Positions 26,785 to 35,366 of a stretch of 64,000 nucleotides of DNA are shown piece after piece. The notes under the pieces were generated by a model that saw only the letters and a program-made list of their open reading frames with translations, was not told the DNA's origin and ran no database searches. How positions within the stretch are numbered: position 1 is the first letter of the stretch; each line of letters opens with the position of its first letter. The DNA is from QHXW01 sp035280425. GTDB lineage: Bacteria; Acidobacteriota; Terriglobia; Bryobacterales; Bryobacteraceae. Where the stretch lies: contig DATEFW010000021.1 of NCBI GenBank assembly GCA_035280425.1, positions 124,001 through 188,000 on the forward strand. The letters run 5' to 3'. The translations under genes were made by a program, and so were the position numbers.

Positions 26785-27674
26785 ATGACGCAGTTGAATC
26801 GCGGCGCGAGCTTGTGGTCGAGGTTGCCGATCTGGGTGCGGGCGGTCATCTCCGGCCTGTTGATTGGGATGATCGCGGCCAACGTGTGGCCGCTGCTGCT
26901 GGTCAGTTTGGGCGGTCCGCTGGCCCTGCCGGCGGAAATCGTATTCCTGGCGCTTTACGTTTGGTGGTGCGGCGGAGGAGGCCCGCCACGCGTTACGCAA
27001 ACCAGTCGCGCCGCTGGGTTCCGGCGGGGCAAGCTTTCGCCAGCGCAGTGGGTGTGGGGGCTGGTGGCTGCACTCTCTTTCGCGGCGACGGTCCACGGCT
27101 CGATTGTGTTGCTATTTCGCCTGGTACCGTTTCCCGCGGCAGCCTTCCGGCAAGGTTACGATCTCTCTTTCCTACCTAGCCTGCCGCTGAAGTGGGTCGC
27201 TGTTGTGATCGCCGCTGCATCGGCGGGGATTTGCGAAGAAACCGGTTTTCGCGGGTACATGCAACGTCCCATTGAACTGCGGCACGGCGCAAAGGTGGCC
27301 GTTCTCACTTCTTCACTATTTTTTACCGCCCTTCACCTGACCAAGGCCTGGGCGCTGCTGGGCATGATACCCATCGTGTTCGGCGCAGGCGTGCTGCTGG
27401 GGATTCTGGCATGGGCCAGCCGATCGCTCATTCCCTGCATCATCGGCCACGTGGTGATGGATATTGGACTGTTTGCTTATTGGTGGAGCGGCATCGCCGG
27501 GGACTTCACCGCGCGCCCGATCAGCGAGACTGCCGGCTCTTCCTGCTGGCTTGCTCGATCTCCGCGATGTGCCTCGTTGTTACGTTGCTGGCTTTGGCGA
27601 AGCTCCGGCGGATCAGCTCCGACGAAGGCGCGCAGGCTCGCAGCGCATCGGCGGCGGCGCCATCCGGGAGTTGA
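26785..27674 (+). CDS. CPBP family intramembrane protease, frame shifted near 27530
   Basis: The first 250 residues are a CPBP (Rce1/Abi-like) membrane protease: GICEETGFRGYMQ is the EExxxR motif, FFTALHLTKA the FxxxH motif and HVVMDIG the final HxxxD. After ISET, about base 27520, the reading frame loses its membrane character, while the next frame gives LFLLACSISAMCLVVTLLAL, the expected last helix, followed by KLRRISSDEGA and a stop at 27674. A single missing base would join them. Without correction the first frame runs to 28080 across the next gene. Start ATG 26785, or GTG 26773. Confidence 0.7.
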
Positions 27675-27856
27675 AACACGGCGGAGTGCGCCGGCAACAG
27701 GCGGGACACGGCCGGCAGCGCGATGCCCGCTCGTCAATTCGTTCCTGCCGAACGTGAAAAACTGTCCGCTCGGAAGCGCAGGGCGTCTCGGTAGCTTTTT
27801 GCCGACACGCACACGCGAGGCGCGGGGCATAAGATATAGAGCGGGAGGTTTTCTCC

Positions 27857-29380
27857 GTGGCATACGATTGCACGAGGCGGCATTTCTTCTTTTTCGGACC
27901 GCTGCTGGCGGGGGCGGTTCCGGCGGCGGGGTTCGGAAGCATTCCTTCGCTCAAGGCACTGGGCTACAAATCACCGAACGAAAAGCTGAACATTGCGTCG
28001 ATCGGGGCGGGAGGCAAGGCGTCGAACGACATCGACGGGTGCGCGAGCGAGAACATCGTGGCGCTGTGCGATGTGGATGAGAAGCGGGCGGCGCGGAAAT
28101 TCGCCGAATACGAAAAAGCGCCGAAGTACCGCGACTTTCGCAAGATGCTGGATGAGCAGGGGAGCGCGATCGATGCGGTGATCGTGACGATTCCGGATTT
28201 CATGCACGCCACCGCGGCGACGTGGGCCATGGAGCGAGGGAAGCATGTCTACGTGCAGAAGCCGCTGACGCGCACGGTGTGGGAAGCGCGGCAGTTGCTC
28301 GAGGCGGCGAACAAATACAAAGTCGCGACGCAGATGGGCAACCAGGGCTACTCGAACGAAGGGACGCGGCAGGCGGCGGAGATGATCTGGGCGGGCGAGA
28401 TCGGAAACGTGACGGAGGTGCATGCGTGGACGGACCGTCCGATCTGGCCGCAGGGATTGACGCAGATTCCGCCATCGGAGCCGGTGCCGCAGACGCTCGA
28501 TTGGGATTTGTGGATCGGGATCGCGGAGAAGCGGCCGTACACGTCGGGCGGGCCGGATTACAAGTCGCCGCTGGGCGGGCATTTCTACCAGCCGGGGAAC
28601 TGGCGCGGGTTTTTCGACTTCGGCTGCGGCGCGCTGGGCGACATGGCGTGCCACATTCTGGGTGCGCCGAACCTGGCGCTGCGGCTGGGGGCGCCGACGA
28701 GCGTGGAGTGCGTGCACAAGGAAGGCGTGAGCGATTTCATGTTTCCGCTGAAGTCGGTGATCCGCTACGATTTTCCGGCGCGCGGAACGATGCCGCCGGT
28801 GAAGCTGTTCTGGCACGACGGGATGAAAGAGACGCCGAAGATTCCGGGAGTGCCGGAAGGCGAGCTGCTGGGCGATCTGCCGAGGAAGCCGCGGCACCGG
28901 AATCCTGAGGAAGCGGAGCGGAAAGGGCCACCGCCGCCGAGGCCGTTCACGGGATTTATCGGGCGGGTATTCAAGTGGGACGAATTCGAAGCGGCGAAGA
29001 ACGATCCGAATGCGATTATTCCGGAGCCGGACGGCAGCCTGTTCATCGGCGATAAAGGGATGCTGACGACGGGGACGTATGGGGAAGAGACGCGGCTGAT
29101 CCCGGTGGAGAAGATGCGGGACTACCAGTTTCCGCAGCCGCTGCTGACGCGCTCGCCGGGGCACTATCGCGACTGGATCCGGGCGTGCAAGGGCGGCGAC
29201 CCGGCGTGCTCGAATTTCAACGTGGCGGTGCCGTTCGTGGAGTGGATGCTGCTGGGGGTGATCGCGCTGCGGGTGGAGGGGAAGCTCGAGTGGGACGCGG
29301 CGAAGATGCGGTTCACGAATAATGCGGAGGCGAACAAATATTTGAAGCCGACGTTTCGCAAGGGGTGGTCGCTGAGTTAA
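27857..29380 (+). CDS. secreted Gfo/Idh/MocA family oxidoreductase
   Basis: 507 residues. The leader TRRHFFFFGPLLAGAV has twin arginines and a hydrophobic core, fitting Tat export after folding with cofactor. The Rossmann part (about 40-160) has NIASIGAGGKASNDI and the family signature YVQKPLTRTVWEARQLLEAA (EKPxa region, with Gln in place of Glu). The C-terminal domain is the GFO_IDH_MocA type with GCGALGDMACHILGAPNLAL. Such secreted members are numerous in Bryobacterales and Planctomycetes and act on sugars or related compounds; the substrate is unknown. GTG start with GGGAGG 10 bases upstream. Confidence 0.88.
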   Translation: MAYDCTRRHFFFFGPLLAGAVPAAGFGSIPSLKALGYKSPNEKLNIASIGAGGKASNDIDGCASENIVALCDVDEKRAARKFAEYEKAPKYRDFRKMLDEQGSAIDAVIVTIPDFMHATAATWAMERGKHVYVQKPLTRTVWEARQLLEAANKYKVATQMGNQGYSNEGTRQAAEMIWAGEIGNVTEVHAWTDRPIWPQGLTQIPPSEPVPQTLDWDLWIGIAEKRPYTSGGPDYKSPLGGHFYQPGNWRGFFDFGCGALGDMACHILGAPNLALRLGAPTSVECVHKEGVSDFMFPLKSVIRYDFPARGTMPPVKLFWHDGMKETPKIPGVPEGELLGDLPRKPRHRNPEEAERKGPPPPRPFTGFIGRVFKWDEFEAAKNDPNAIIPEPDGSLFIGDKGMLTTGTYGEETRLIPVEKMRDYQFPQPLLTRSPGHYRDWIRACKGGDPACSNFNVAVPFVEWMLLGVIALRVEGKLEWDAAKMRFTNNAEANKYLKPTFRKGWSLS

Positions 29381-29439
29381 GGAAGCTCCTGCCGGTATCT
29401 TACTTCACCGAGAGTTGATCGCCTTTGAGTAAGGTTGGA

Positions 29440-29763
29440 ATGACGAGACGACTCAATCAGGCGAGGACGCCCCTGCCGAAGTTCCACTCGGATCGTGAAG
29501 CGGCCGATTATTTCGAGACGCACTCCGTGGCAGACGTTTGGGACACGAAAGAAATCGCCGATCCACGCTTGCTCACAGTCGCCGATCTGGAGCACGGCGA
29601 AACCGAGGAGCGGTGGTTTTCTATCGGCATTGCCCGCAACGGCGCACTGGTGTCGGTGGTCTATCTTTGGTTCGAAGCCGATCCCGCGGTAATCAAAATC
29701 CGTCTGATTTCGGCCCGCAGGGCGACCCAAGCTGAACGTCGGAAGTACGAGGAAGGTTTATGA
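29440..29763 (+). CDS. BrnT-like toxin with CopG-antitoxin-like N-terminus
   Basis: 107 residues. From about 40 on it follows BrnT (DUF497): DPRLLTVADLEHGETEERWF, SIGIARNGALVSVVYLW and the end RLISARRATQAERRKYEE. The first 35 residues are not BrnT-like; PKFHSDREAADYFETHSVAD resembles the N-terminus of CopG-type antitoxins (PF12441 style). The usual BrnT start (a W-x-x-x-K-x-x-x-N-x-x-K-H segment) is absent. BrnT is a RelE-fold ribonuclease; with the first strand and helix replaced, activity is uncertain. It overlaps the antitoxin gene by 4 bases. ATG 29440 has AAGG upstream. Confidence 0.72.
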   Translation: MTRRLNQARTPLPKFHSDREAADYFETHSVADVWDTKEIADPRLLTVADLEHGETEERWFSIGIARNGALVSVVYLWFEADPAVIKIRLISARRATQAERRKYEEGL

Positions 29764-29990
29764 ACAATCAACCGGCCGATGACGAGATGCCGTCTGAGAT
29801 CGACTTCAGTAAAGGCGTTCGCGGGCTTCATCATATCCCTCCCGGTTCCAAGGTGTTCATGCCGGTGTCCATTGAAAAGGGCGTGTGGGAGTATTTTTCT
29901 GCGATAGCCGACCAGCGCGGCATCGAGCTCTCCGAGCTCGTGACCGAAGTGTTGAAGCGCGATATCGAGATCAACGAGGCGCTGAAGTAG
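29760..29990 (+). CDS. BrnA/CopG-like antitoxin
   Basis: 76 residues. IDFSKGVRGLHH near the N-terminus and VSIEKGVWEYFSAIADQRG then ELSELVTEVLKRDIEI match ribbon-helix-helix antitoxins that accompany BrnT-like toxins. It should bind the toxin and repress the shared promoter. It begins on the ATGA overlap with the toxin gene, the toxin-first order normal for brnTA. Confidence 0.75.
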   Translation: MNNQPADDEMPSEIDFSKGVRGLHHIPPGSKVFMPVSIEKGVWEYFSAIADQRGIELSELVTEVLKRDIEINEALK

Positions 29991-30042
29991 AAAGGCGATC
30001 GGTTGTCAACGACTGGCGGGATCAATTTCCTGACAGGCTGAG

Positions 30043-30270
30043 TCAACTGAGGCGGCGGTTGGCGGAATTCTCGGACGGCTCTACGCGGCGGCGGTTCAGG
30101 ATTCGGGAGTCGTCAGCGGGGATGGGATGAGAAGGAGATCCGGGGCCTCCGCGGAGATTTGAGAGCGCTTCGGCGAGGCTGGCGGCGATGATCTTCGAGT
30201 TTTTGCCGCTGAACAGAAGTATGGCGACGCCGAGCGCGACCAGCAGTTCGGGCATGGCGTTCCAGTTCAC
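30043..30270 (-). CDS. TatA/E-like small membrane protein
   Basis: 75 residues. MPELLVALGVAILLFSGKNS followed by an amphipathic helix (IIAASLAEALSNLRGG) has the layout of TatA: short membrane helix, hinge, amphipathic helix, unstructured tail. The normal hinge FGxxKLPE is changed to FSGKNSK and lacks the proline. No tatB or tatC is near. It may be a minor Tat subunit, a divergent copy or unrelated. It is convergent with the antitoxin gene and followed upstream by a broken methyltransferase. Confidence 0.5.
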   Translation of the reverse strand: MNWNAMPELLVALGVAILLFSGKNSKIIAASLAEALSNLRGGPGSPSHPIPADDSRILNRRRVEPSENSANRRLS

Positions 30271-30302
30271 AAGAATATTTTAGCGCCGTAACGACGGCTG
30301 AT

Positions 30303-30632
30303 TCATCTGAGAAGCCCTCTTCCAGAGCGGAGGGCGACGGAGGCGCGGTCTGCTTTCTGGCTGTCTCGCGCGGGGGTTTTGGGATCGGGGTCCAGACCTA
30401 TGACAGCGACGAGGGGATGCGTGTGTTTAACGAAGATCGCGAGGGTTCCGGCGCCGCAGCCGATGTCGGGAATGCGCAGGCCGGGTTGAATCCCGGCCTG
30501 CTGCACAAACGCGTTGCGGACGCGGTCGGCGCCCATTGCCCTGGTGACGAAATCGTAGGCAGGCAGAAAGACATCGCGGCCTGCGGCGGGCAGGTAGTTC
30601 CGGTGATGGGCGGCGTGAATCGCTGGGTTCAT
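30303..30632 (-). pseudogene. truncated SAM-dependent methyltransferase
   Basis: The 109-residue frame has a class I methyltransferase N-terminus: helices with FLPAYDFVTRAMGADRVRN, then IPDIGCGAGTLAIFV (SAM loop) and IGLDPDPK (acidic end of strand 2). It then stops, where a normal enzyme has 100 or more further residues. Another frame just after (about 30310-30330) reads LEEGFSDES, the continuation expected in this family, before meeting the TatA-like gene. I read this as a frameshifted and 3'-deleted remnant; it cannot make a complete fold. Confidence 0.65.
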
Positions 30633-30645
30633 GATTCGCTCGCGA

Positions 30646-31305
30646 TCATCCGGCGACTGGGCGCGGATGAGATCCGCTGCCGAAGCTGCCTGCGGCCGTT
30701 TCGGGTTGTATAGACGAAACGCGGCTCCATCGCCTGGCCTGCGCGATGCAGACGAGGTGCAGGATAAACAGGAGCGGGACCAGGAAGGTCGGGACCAGGC
30801 TGAGCGGCAGCGCGGTCATGGCGGCCATCGACACGCCTTGCGGACTGAGCAGGCGCGCGGTGGTGCCGAGAGTGACAGCCATAACGAGGTCGACGCTTCC
30901 GAGCAACTGCCAGAAGATGAAGCTCGCGCGGTGGCGCGGGACCGCGAGTTTCCAGGCGACGAGCCAGGCGGTGGCGCCGATGAACATGTCGCCATAGCCG
31001 GCGGGCAGGGCGAAGATCGCGGGCAGGACGCCGTAGGCTTCGAGAATCACGAACACAATTCCGGCGATGCGCCAGGAGTGGATGAAGGTGAGGGCACGAG
31101 GGTTGAGCGAGAGCGCGAAACGGCGGAAACCTTCGGAGCGGGCGTACCAGAGCGCGAATAAAGCGATGGGCGCGAGGGCCGAAACGCCGACGGCGTATCC
31201 GAGGCGGCTGGAGCTGTTAGCATACAACCCGAAAGCAGAAGCAAGGGCGGCCAGGATGAACCAAATGGCGATCAGCCAGGCCGTGAATTTTCCATAACGT
31301 TTCAT
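30646..31305 (-). CDS. multi-span membrane protein, unknown
   Basis: 219 residues with about six hydrophobic segments: FTAWLIAIWFILAALASAFG, GYAVGVSALAPIALFALWY, IAGIVFVILEAYGVLPAIFA, ATAWLVAWKLAV, LGSVDLVMAVTLGTT and LVPTFLVPLLFILHLVCIA. I do not recognise a named family with certainty. It starts on a 4-base overlap with the MarR gene upstream, so it is probably controlled by that regulator. Confidence 0.75.
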   Translation of the reverse strand: MKRYGKFTAWLIAIWFILAALASAFGLYANSSSRLGYAVGVSALAPIALFALWYARSEGFRRFALSLNPRALTFIHSWRIAGIVFVILEAYGVLPAIFALPAGYGDMFIGATAWLVAWKLAVPRHRASFIFWQLLGSVDLVMAVTLGTTARLLSPQGVSMAAMTALPLSLVPTFLVPLLFILHLVCIAQARRWSRVSSIQPETAAGSFGSGSHPRPVAG

Positions 31306-31751
31306 GATTTTTCTCCTTGATGTTGAACGATGGTGGTCACTTGAGTTGCAAGATCGAGCAAATTTTGCCAGCGGCGGCTGCCCAACCGGCGGCGCAGGCG
31401 GGACTGCTGCTTTTCCCAGACCGGCAGGGCGCGCGCCAGGAGGGATTCTCCCGGCTTAGCCAGGCGCCAGAAATGCCAGCGCCGATCTTCGCCGGGGCGG
31501 CCGGCGATCCAGCCATGGCGGCGCATGATTTCGAGAGTGCGGGTGAGCGTGGTGACATCGAGAGCGAGCATCCCGGCCAGGCGGCTTTGCGAGAGTTCAC
31601 CTGTGGTGGCGAGCACCTGGAGAATGGTGAACTGGGTGGCGCGGAGGCCGAGCGGGCGGAGCGCTTCTTCGTAAAGCTGGGTTAATGCGCGCGCGGAGCG
31701 GCGAAGGCCGGCGCACAGGCAGGGCAGCTGCGATAAAACCGACTGGCTCAT
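31302..31751 (-). CDS. MarR family transcriptional regulator
   Basis: 149 residues from ATG 31751 (MSQSVLSQLPCLCAGLRRS). The winged helix has LGLRATQFTILQVLATTGEL, recognition helix LDVTTLTRTLEIMRRHGWI and wing RPGEDRRWHFWRLAKPG. The open frame runs 59 codons further up but that stretch is not family-like. Three cysteines near the N-terminus could allow redox sensing, but this is not shown. It is overlapped by the downstream membrane gene (ATGA) and divergent from the 31949 gene across 197 bases. Confidence 0.88.
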   Translation of the reverse strand: MSQSVLSQLPCLCAGLRRSARALTQLYEEALRPLGLRATQFTILQVLATTGELSQSRLAGMLALDVTTLTRTLEIMRRHGWIAGRPGEDRRWHFWRLAKPGESLLARALPVWEKQQSRLRRRLGSRRWQNLLDLATQVTTIVQHQGEKS

Positions 31752-31948
31752 ACCCCAACAGATGCATATACAGGTATCGGTGGATTCAGCGGCGAATTGA
31801 TTTTTTAGCCGGGCGGGCGAGGTTGTGAGTTTTGTCACCGACTGGAAGCCGCCTGCGGGGATCTCCCGGCGGGAGGTTACCGGGTTCACGGGCTTGCGGC
31901 AGGCTGCTAGACTGATCGACGCACGCACCAGGATGCGAGGAGGCGAAG

Positions 31949-32590
31949 ATGGCGCTCAAACAGGTCGATCCGGGGCACTGGACGGGACCTCCGGAGGAAC
32001 TCGGCAAATTCAAGGACGTGCGCGACGTGCTGGCGGCGCTCTGCAAAGTGGGAATCGAGCTGCCGACGTATCACATCACGATCACCGATGTTTATTCGAG
32101 AGCGGTTTCGGCGCGGCCGTACGGATTCGATTTTCTGTGCCAGGATGCGAAGCGGCTGCTGGGGGACGTGCAACTGCAGTCGAAGCCGCCGAAGCTGGCG
32201 ATGCGCTTCGACGATTACAGCCCCGACAAAACGCAGCCGGTGTTCAACGAAGACAAGGACGACACGCTCGAAGGGCGCGTGGCGGGCGGGGTGACGGAAG
32301 GGCGCGGGTTTCGCGAGATCGGAACAGGCGCGCGGCTGCACCTGGAGATCAGCGCGACGGCGGGAGCGAAGTGCAACGTGCACATCGATTCGCATGGATT
32401 CGTGGCCGCGCCGGGAGTGTACGACTGGGTGCTCGGCGTGCAGCACGGGTACTGGGACCTGGGGTCGCACTACCTTCCTGGCTTATACGGTTCGATCGGA
32501 AAGCGCGGGCGGATCGGGATCATGGTGCGGCCGATACGCGGGCCGCGCGGGGAAATACGATGGATTGCGGGATTCATGGGGGAGTGGTAG
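31949..32590 (+). CDS. conserved hypothetical protein
   Basis: 213 residues, no signal peptide and no membrane segment. GGAGG lies just upstream of the ATG. Notable stretches are LPTYHITITDVYSRAVSAR, LHLEISATAGAKCNVHIDSH and YDWVLGVQHGYWDLGSHYLP; the histidine-rich middle suggests a beta-rich, possibly metal-binding fold. I cannot assign a family. It stands alone upstream of ftsY. Confidence 0.72.
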   Translation: MALKQVDPGHWTGPPEELGKFKDVRDVLAALCKVGIELPTYHITITDVYSRAVSARPYGFDFLCQDAKRLLGDVQLQSKPPKLAMRFDDYSPDKTQPVFNEDKDDTLEGRVAGGVTEGRGFREIGTGARLHLEISATAGAKCNVHIDSHGFVAAPGVYDWVLGVQHGYWDLGSHYLPGLYGSIGKRGRIGIMVRPIRGPRGEIRWIAGFMGEW

Positions 32591-32696
32591 GCGACGTTTT
32601 TCAGGCGGGCAGCCGGTTTGCAGAGTGTGCTGCGAAGATTGCCCGGATGCGGCGTGCGGTGGGTCAAACTTTCCTCGGTTGTTACAATGAAACCAA

Positions 32697-33647
32697 ATGA
32701 TTCAAACCCTATTCGGCTCGGTGGAGCAAGAGCCGTCGCTGCTCGAGAAGCTGAAGAGCGGAGTCGAGAAGACGCGCGCGGGGCTGGTGTCGCGGCTGGA
32801 GGACGCGATTGCCGGCAAAAAAGAGATCGACGCGGAGCTGCTGGATGAGCTGGAGTACACGCTGATCGGCGCGGACATCGGGGTCAAGACCACCAACGAA
32901 ATTCTGGAGAGCATCCGGCAGCAGGTGGATCGCAGGATGCTGGGCGACGCGCAGGAATTGCGCGGGCTGATCCGGCAGCATCTGCTCGAAATTTTGCAGG
33001 CGACCGAGCGGCCGCTGGCGCACGTGGACGAGCCGCCGGCGGTGGTGATGCTGGTGGGAGTGAACGGTGCAGGGAAGACGACCAGCATCGGGAAGCTGGC
33101 GCAGCGCTACAAAGCCGAGGGGCGGAGGGTGTTGCTGTGCGCGGCGGACACGTTTCGCGCGGCGGCGACCGAGCAGCTCGAAATCTGGGGAGAGCGGACG
33201 GGGACGGAAGTAATCCGCCAGAAACCGGGAGCCGATCCGAGCGCGGTGCTGTTCGATGCGCTGCAAGCGGCCAAGGCGCGCAAGATCGATTACGTGATCG
33301 TGGACACGGCGGGCCGGCTGCAAACCAAGACCAACCTGATGGCGGAGCTGGAGAAGATGCGGCGGACGGCGGCGCGGGTGATTCCGTCGGCGCCGCACGA
33401 GGTGCTGCTGGTGCTCGATGCCACGACGGGGCAGAACGGGCTCGAGCAGGCGCGGCGGTTCACGGAAAGTTCGGGCGTGACGGGCATCGTGCTGGCGAAG
33501 CTCGACGGCACGGCAAAGGGTGGAGTGGTGATCGCGATCGCGCGCGAGCTGAATCTGCCGATTCGGTATGTGGGGGTCGGGGAGAAAGTCGACGATTTGC
33601 TGCCGTTCGATCCGGAGAAATTCATCGAATCGCTGTTCGAAACATGA
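32697..33647 (+). CDS. ftsY: signal recognition particle receptor FtsY
   Basis: 316 residues: four-helix N domain (about 10-100) then SRP GTPase G domain. GVNGAGKTTS (121-130) is the P-loop, LCAADTFRAAATEQLEIW the insertion-box/G2 region, DTAGR the G3 motif and LAKLDGTAKGG the G4/closing loop. The acidic A domain of some FtsY proteins is missing, which is common. It docks SRP-ribosome complexes at the membrane. A TACAAT box is only 8 bases before the ATG, so the leader is very short. It is overlapped by ribD. Confidence 0.95.
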   Translation: MIQTLFGSVEQEPSLLEKLKSGVEKTRAGLVSRLEDAIAGKKEIDAELLDELEYTLIGADIGVKTTNEILESIRQQVDRRMLGDAQELRGLIRQHLLEILQATERPLAHVDEPPAVVMLVGVNGAGKTTSIGKLAQRYKAEGRRVLLCAADTFRAAATEQLEIWGERTGTEVIRQKPGADPSAVLFDALQAAKARKIDYVIVDTAGRLQTKTNLMAELEKMRRTAARVIPSAPHEVLLVLDATTGQNGLEQARRFTESSGVTGIVLAKLDGTAKGGVVIAIARELNLPIRYVGVGEKVDDLLPFDPEKFIESLFET

Positions 33648-34747
33648 ACCAGGCTTTTTTGCGGGAAGCGCTGGAACTGGCGCGCCAGGGGAAAGGGCAG
33701 ACCAGCCCGAATCCGATGGTGGGCGCGGTGCTGGTGCGCGAAGACCAGGTGGTGGGGCGCGGGTTCCACACCTATGCCGGGAAAAAGCACGCGGAGATTT
33801 GCGCGCTGGAGGAAGCGGGCGAGCGGGCGCGAGGGGCGGCGCTATATATCAATCTGGAGCCGTGCTCGCACCAGGGGCGCACGGGGCCGTGCGTGGACGC
33901 GCTGATTGCGGCGGGCGTGGGGCGGGTAGTGGCGGCGATGCAGGACCCGAATCCGAGAGTCGCGGGCGAAGGATTCCGGAAGCTGCGCGAGGCGGGCGTC
34001 GAGGTAGAGATTGCGAGCGAATTCACCGAGCCGGCCGAAAGGCTGAACGAAGACTTCGTGCATTTCATGCGCACCGGCCGGCCGCTGGTGACGCTCAAGG
34101 CGGCGACGACGCTCGATGGAAAAATCGCCGCGCCGGACGATAATCAGGGCTGGATCACGAGCGAGACGGCGCGGGCGCACGTGCAGCAGTTGCGGCACAA
34201 CGCCGATGCCATTCTGACGGGCGTGGGGACGGTGCTGGCGGACGATTGCCGGCTGACGGACCGCACGGGGCTCGCGCGCAGCCGGCCGCTCCTGCGGGTG
34301 GTGGCGGATTCGCAGCTTCGGATTCCGTTGCATTCGCAGATGGTGACGGGCGCGCGGGGTGACCTGGCGGTGGTGACGACATCGGCGGCGTCGGCGGAGC
34401 GGCGCAAGGCGCTGGAGAGCCGCGGGGTAAAGGTGGTGGCGTTCGACGGACCGGGCGGGCGCACGGACTTGCGGCGGCTGGTCGAATGGCTGGGGGAAGA
34501 GCGGCGACTGTCGCTGGTGATCGAAGCGGGGAGCATGCTGAACTGGGCGGCGCTGGACAGCGGGATCGTGGACAAGGTTTTCTTCTATTACGCACCGAAG
34601 ATTCTGGGCGGAACCGAATCGCTGCCGATGGCGGGGGGCGCGGGGCGGAGGCGGCGGATGGACGCGATTCTGCTCGAGCACCTGAAACTGCATCCGATCA
34701 GCGAAGATGAATTTGCGGTGGAAGGGCATATTCGGAAGGGGCGCTGA
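33644..34747 (+). CDS. ribD: bifunctional riboflavin deaminase/reductase RibD
   Basis: 367 residues. The N-terminal deaminase has zinc ligands H49-A-E51 and PCSHQGRTGPC (C74, C83); it deaminates the pyrimidine intermediate. The reductase domain (about 145-367) has TLKAATTLDGKIAA, then SETARAHVQQLRHNADAIL and GTVLADDCRLT and uses NADPH. Together they carry out two steps of riboflavin synthesis. The ATG overlaps the ftsY stop (ATGA) and ribE follows directly. Confidence 0.95.
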   Translation: MNQAFLREALELARQGKGQTSPNPMVGAVLVREDQVVGRGFHTYAGKKHAEICALEEAGERARGAALYINLEPCSHQGRTGPCVDALIAAGVGRVVAAMQDPNPRVAGEGFRKLREAGVEVEIASEFTEPAERLNEDFVHFMRTGRPLVTLKAATTLDGKIAAPDDNQGWITSETARAHVQQLRHNADAILTGVGTVLADDCRLTDRTGLARSRPLLRVVADSQLRIPLHSQMVTGARGDLAVVTTSAASAERRKALESRGVKVVAFDGPGGRTDLRRLVEWLGEERRLSLVIEAGSMLNWAALDSGIVDKVFFYYAPKILGGTESLPMAGGAGRRRRMDAILLEHLKLHPISEDEFAVEGHIRKGR

Positions 34748-35356
34748 TTGTTCACCGGGATTATTGAAGAGCTGGGAACGGTGGAGACTCTCGTGCAGCA
34801 GGCGGCGGGCGCGCGGCTGCGCGTGAAGTGCGCGCAGGTGCTTTCGGATTTGAAGCCGGGGTCGAGCATTGCGGTGAACGGAGTATGCCTCACGGCGGTG
34901 GAGACCGGGCGGGATTCGTTTGCGGCGGACCTGGCGCCGGAGACATTGCGGCGGAGCAATCTGGGGGATCTGGCGGCGGGTACGCGGGTGAATCTGGAGC
35001 GGCCGCTCGCACCGACGGACCGGTTGAGCGGGCACATCGTGCAGGGGCATGTGGACGGGACGGGCGAGTTCGTTTCGCTCGAAGCCCTGGGCGATGAGAA
35101 CTGGTGGCTGAGAATTCGCGTACCGCAGGAACTCGACCGGTATCTGGTGTTCAAGGGGTCGATTGCGATCGACGGGATCAGTTTGACGATTGCGTCGCTC
35201 GAATCGCGCCTGCTAGGCGTGACGATTATTCCGCACACGTACCGATCGACGACGCTGGGGACGCACCGGCCGGGCGACCTGGTGAATCTGGAGTGCGACG
35301 TGTTGGCGAAGCACGTCGAGAAGTTGCTCGAGAGCCTGGAATACCGGCGCGGATGA
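34748..35356 (+). CDS. ribE: riboflavin synthase alpha subunit
   Basis: 202 residues with the two lumazine-binding repeats: FTGIIEELGTV then SIAVNGVCLTAVETG in the first, and HIVQGHVDGTGEFVSLEA then SIAIDGISLTIASLESR in the second. It joins two lumazines to make riboflavin. The start is TTG and follows the ribD stop with no gap, so translation probably depends on ribosomes ending ribD. Confidence 0.94.
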   Translation: MFTGIIEELGTVETLVQQAAGARLRVKCAQVLSDLKPGSSIAVNGVCLTAVETGRDSFAADLAPETLRRSNLGDLAAGTRVNLERPLAPTDRLSGHIVQGHVDGTGEFVSLEALGDENWWLRIRVPQELDRYLVFKGSIAIDGISLTIASLESRLLGVTIIPHTYRSTTLGTHRPGDLVNLECDVLAKHVEKLLESLEYRRG

Positions 35357-35366
35357 CCGGCGCGCG

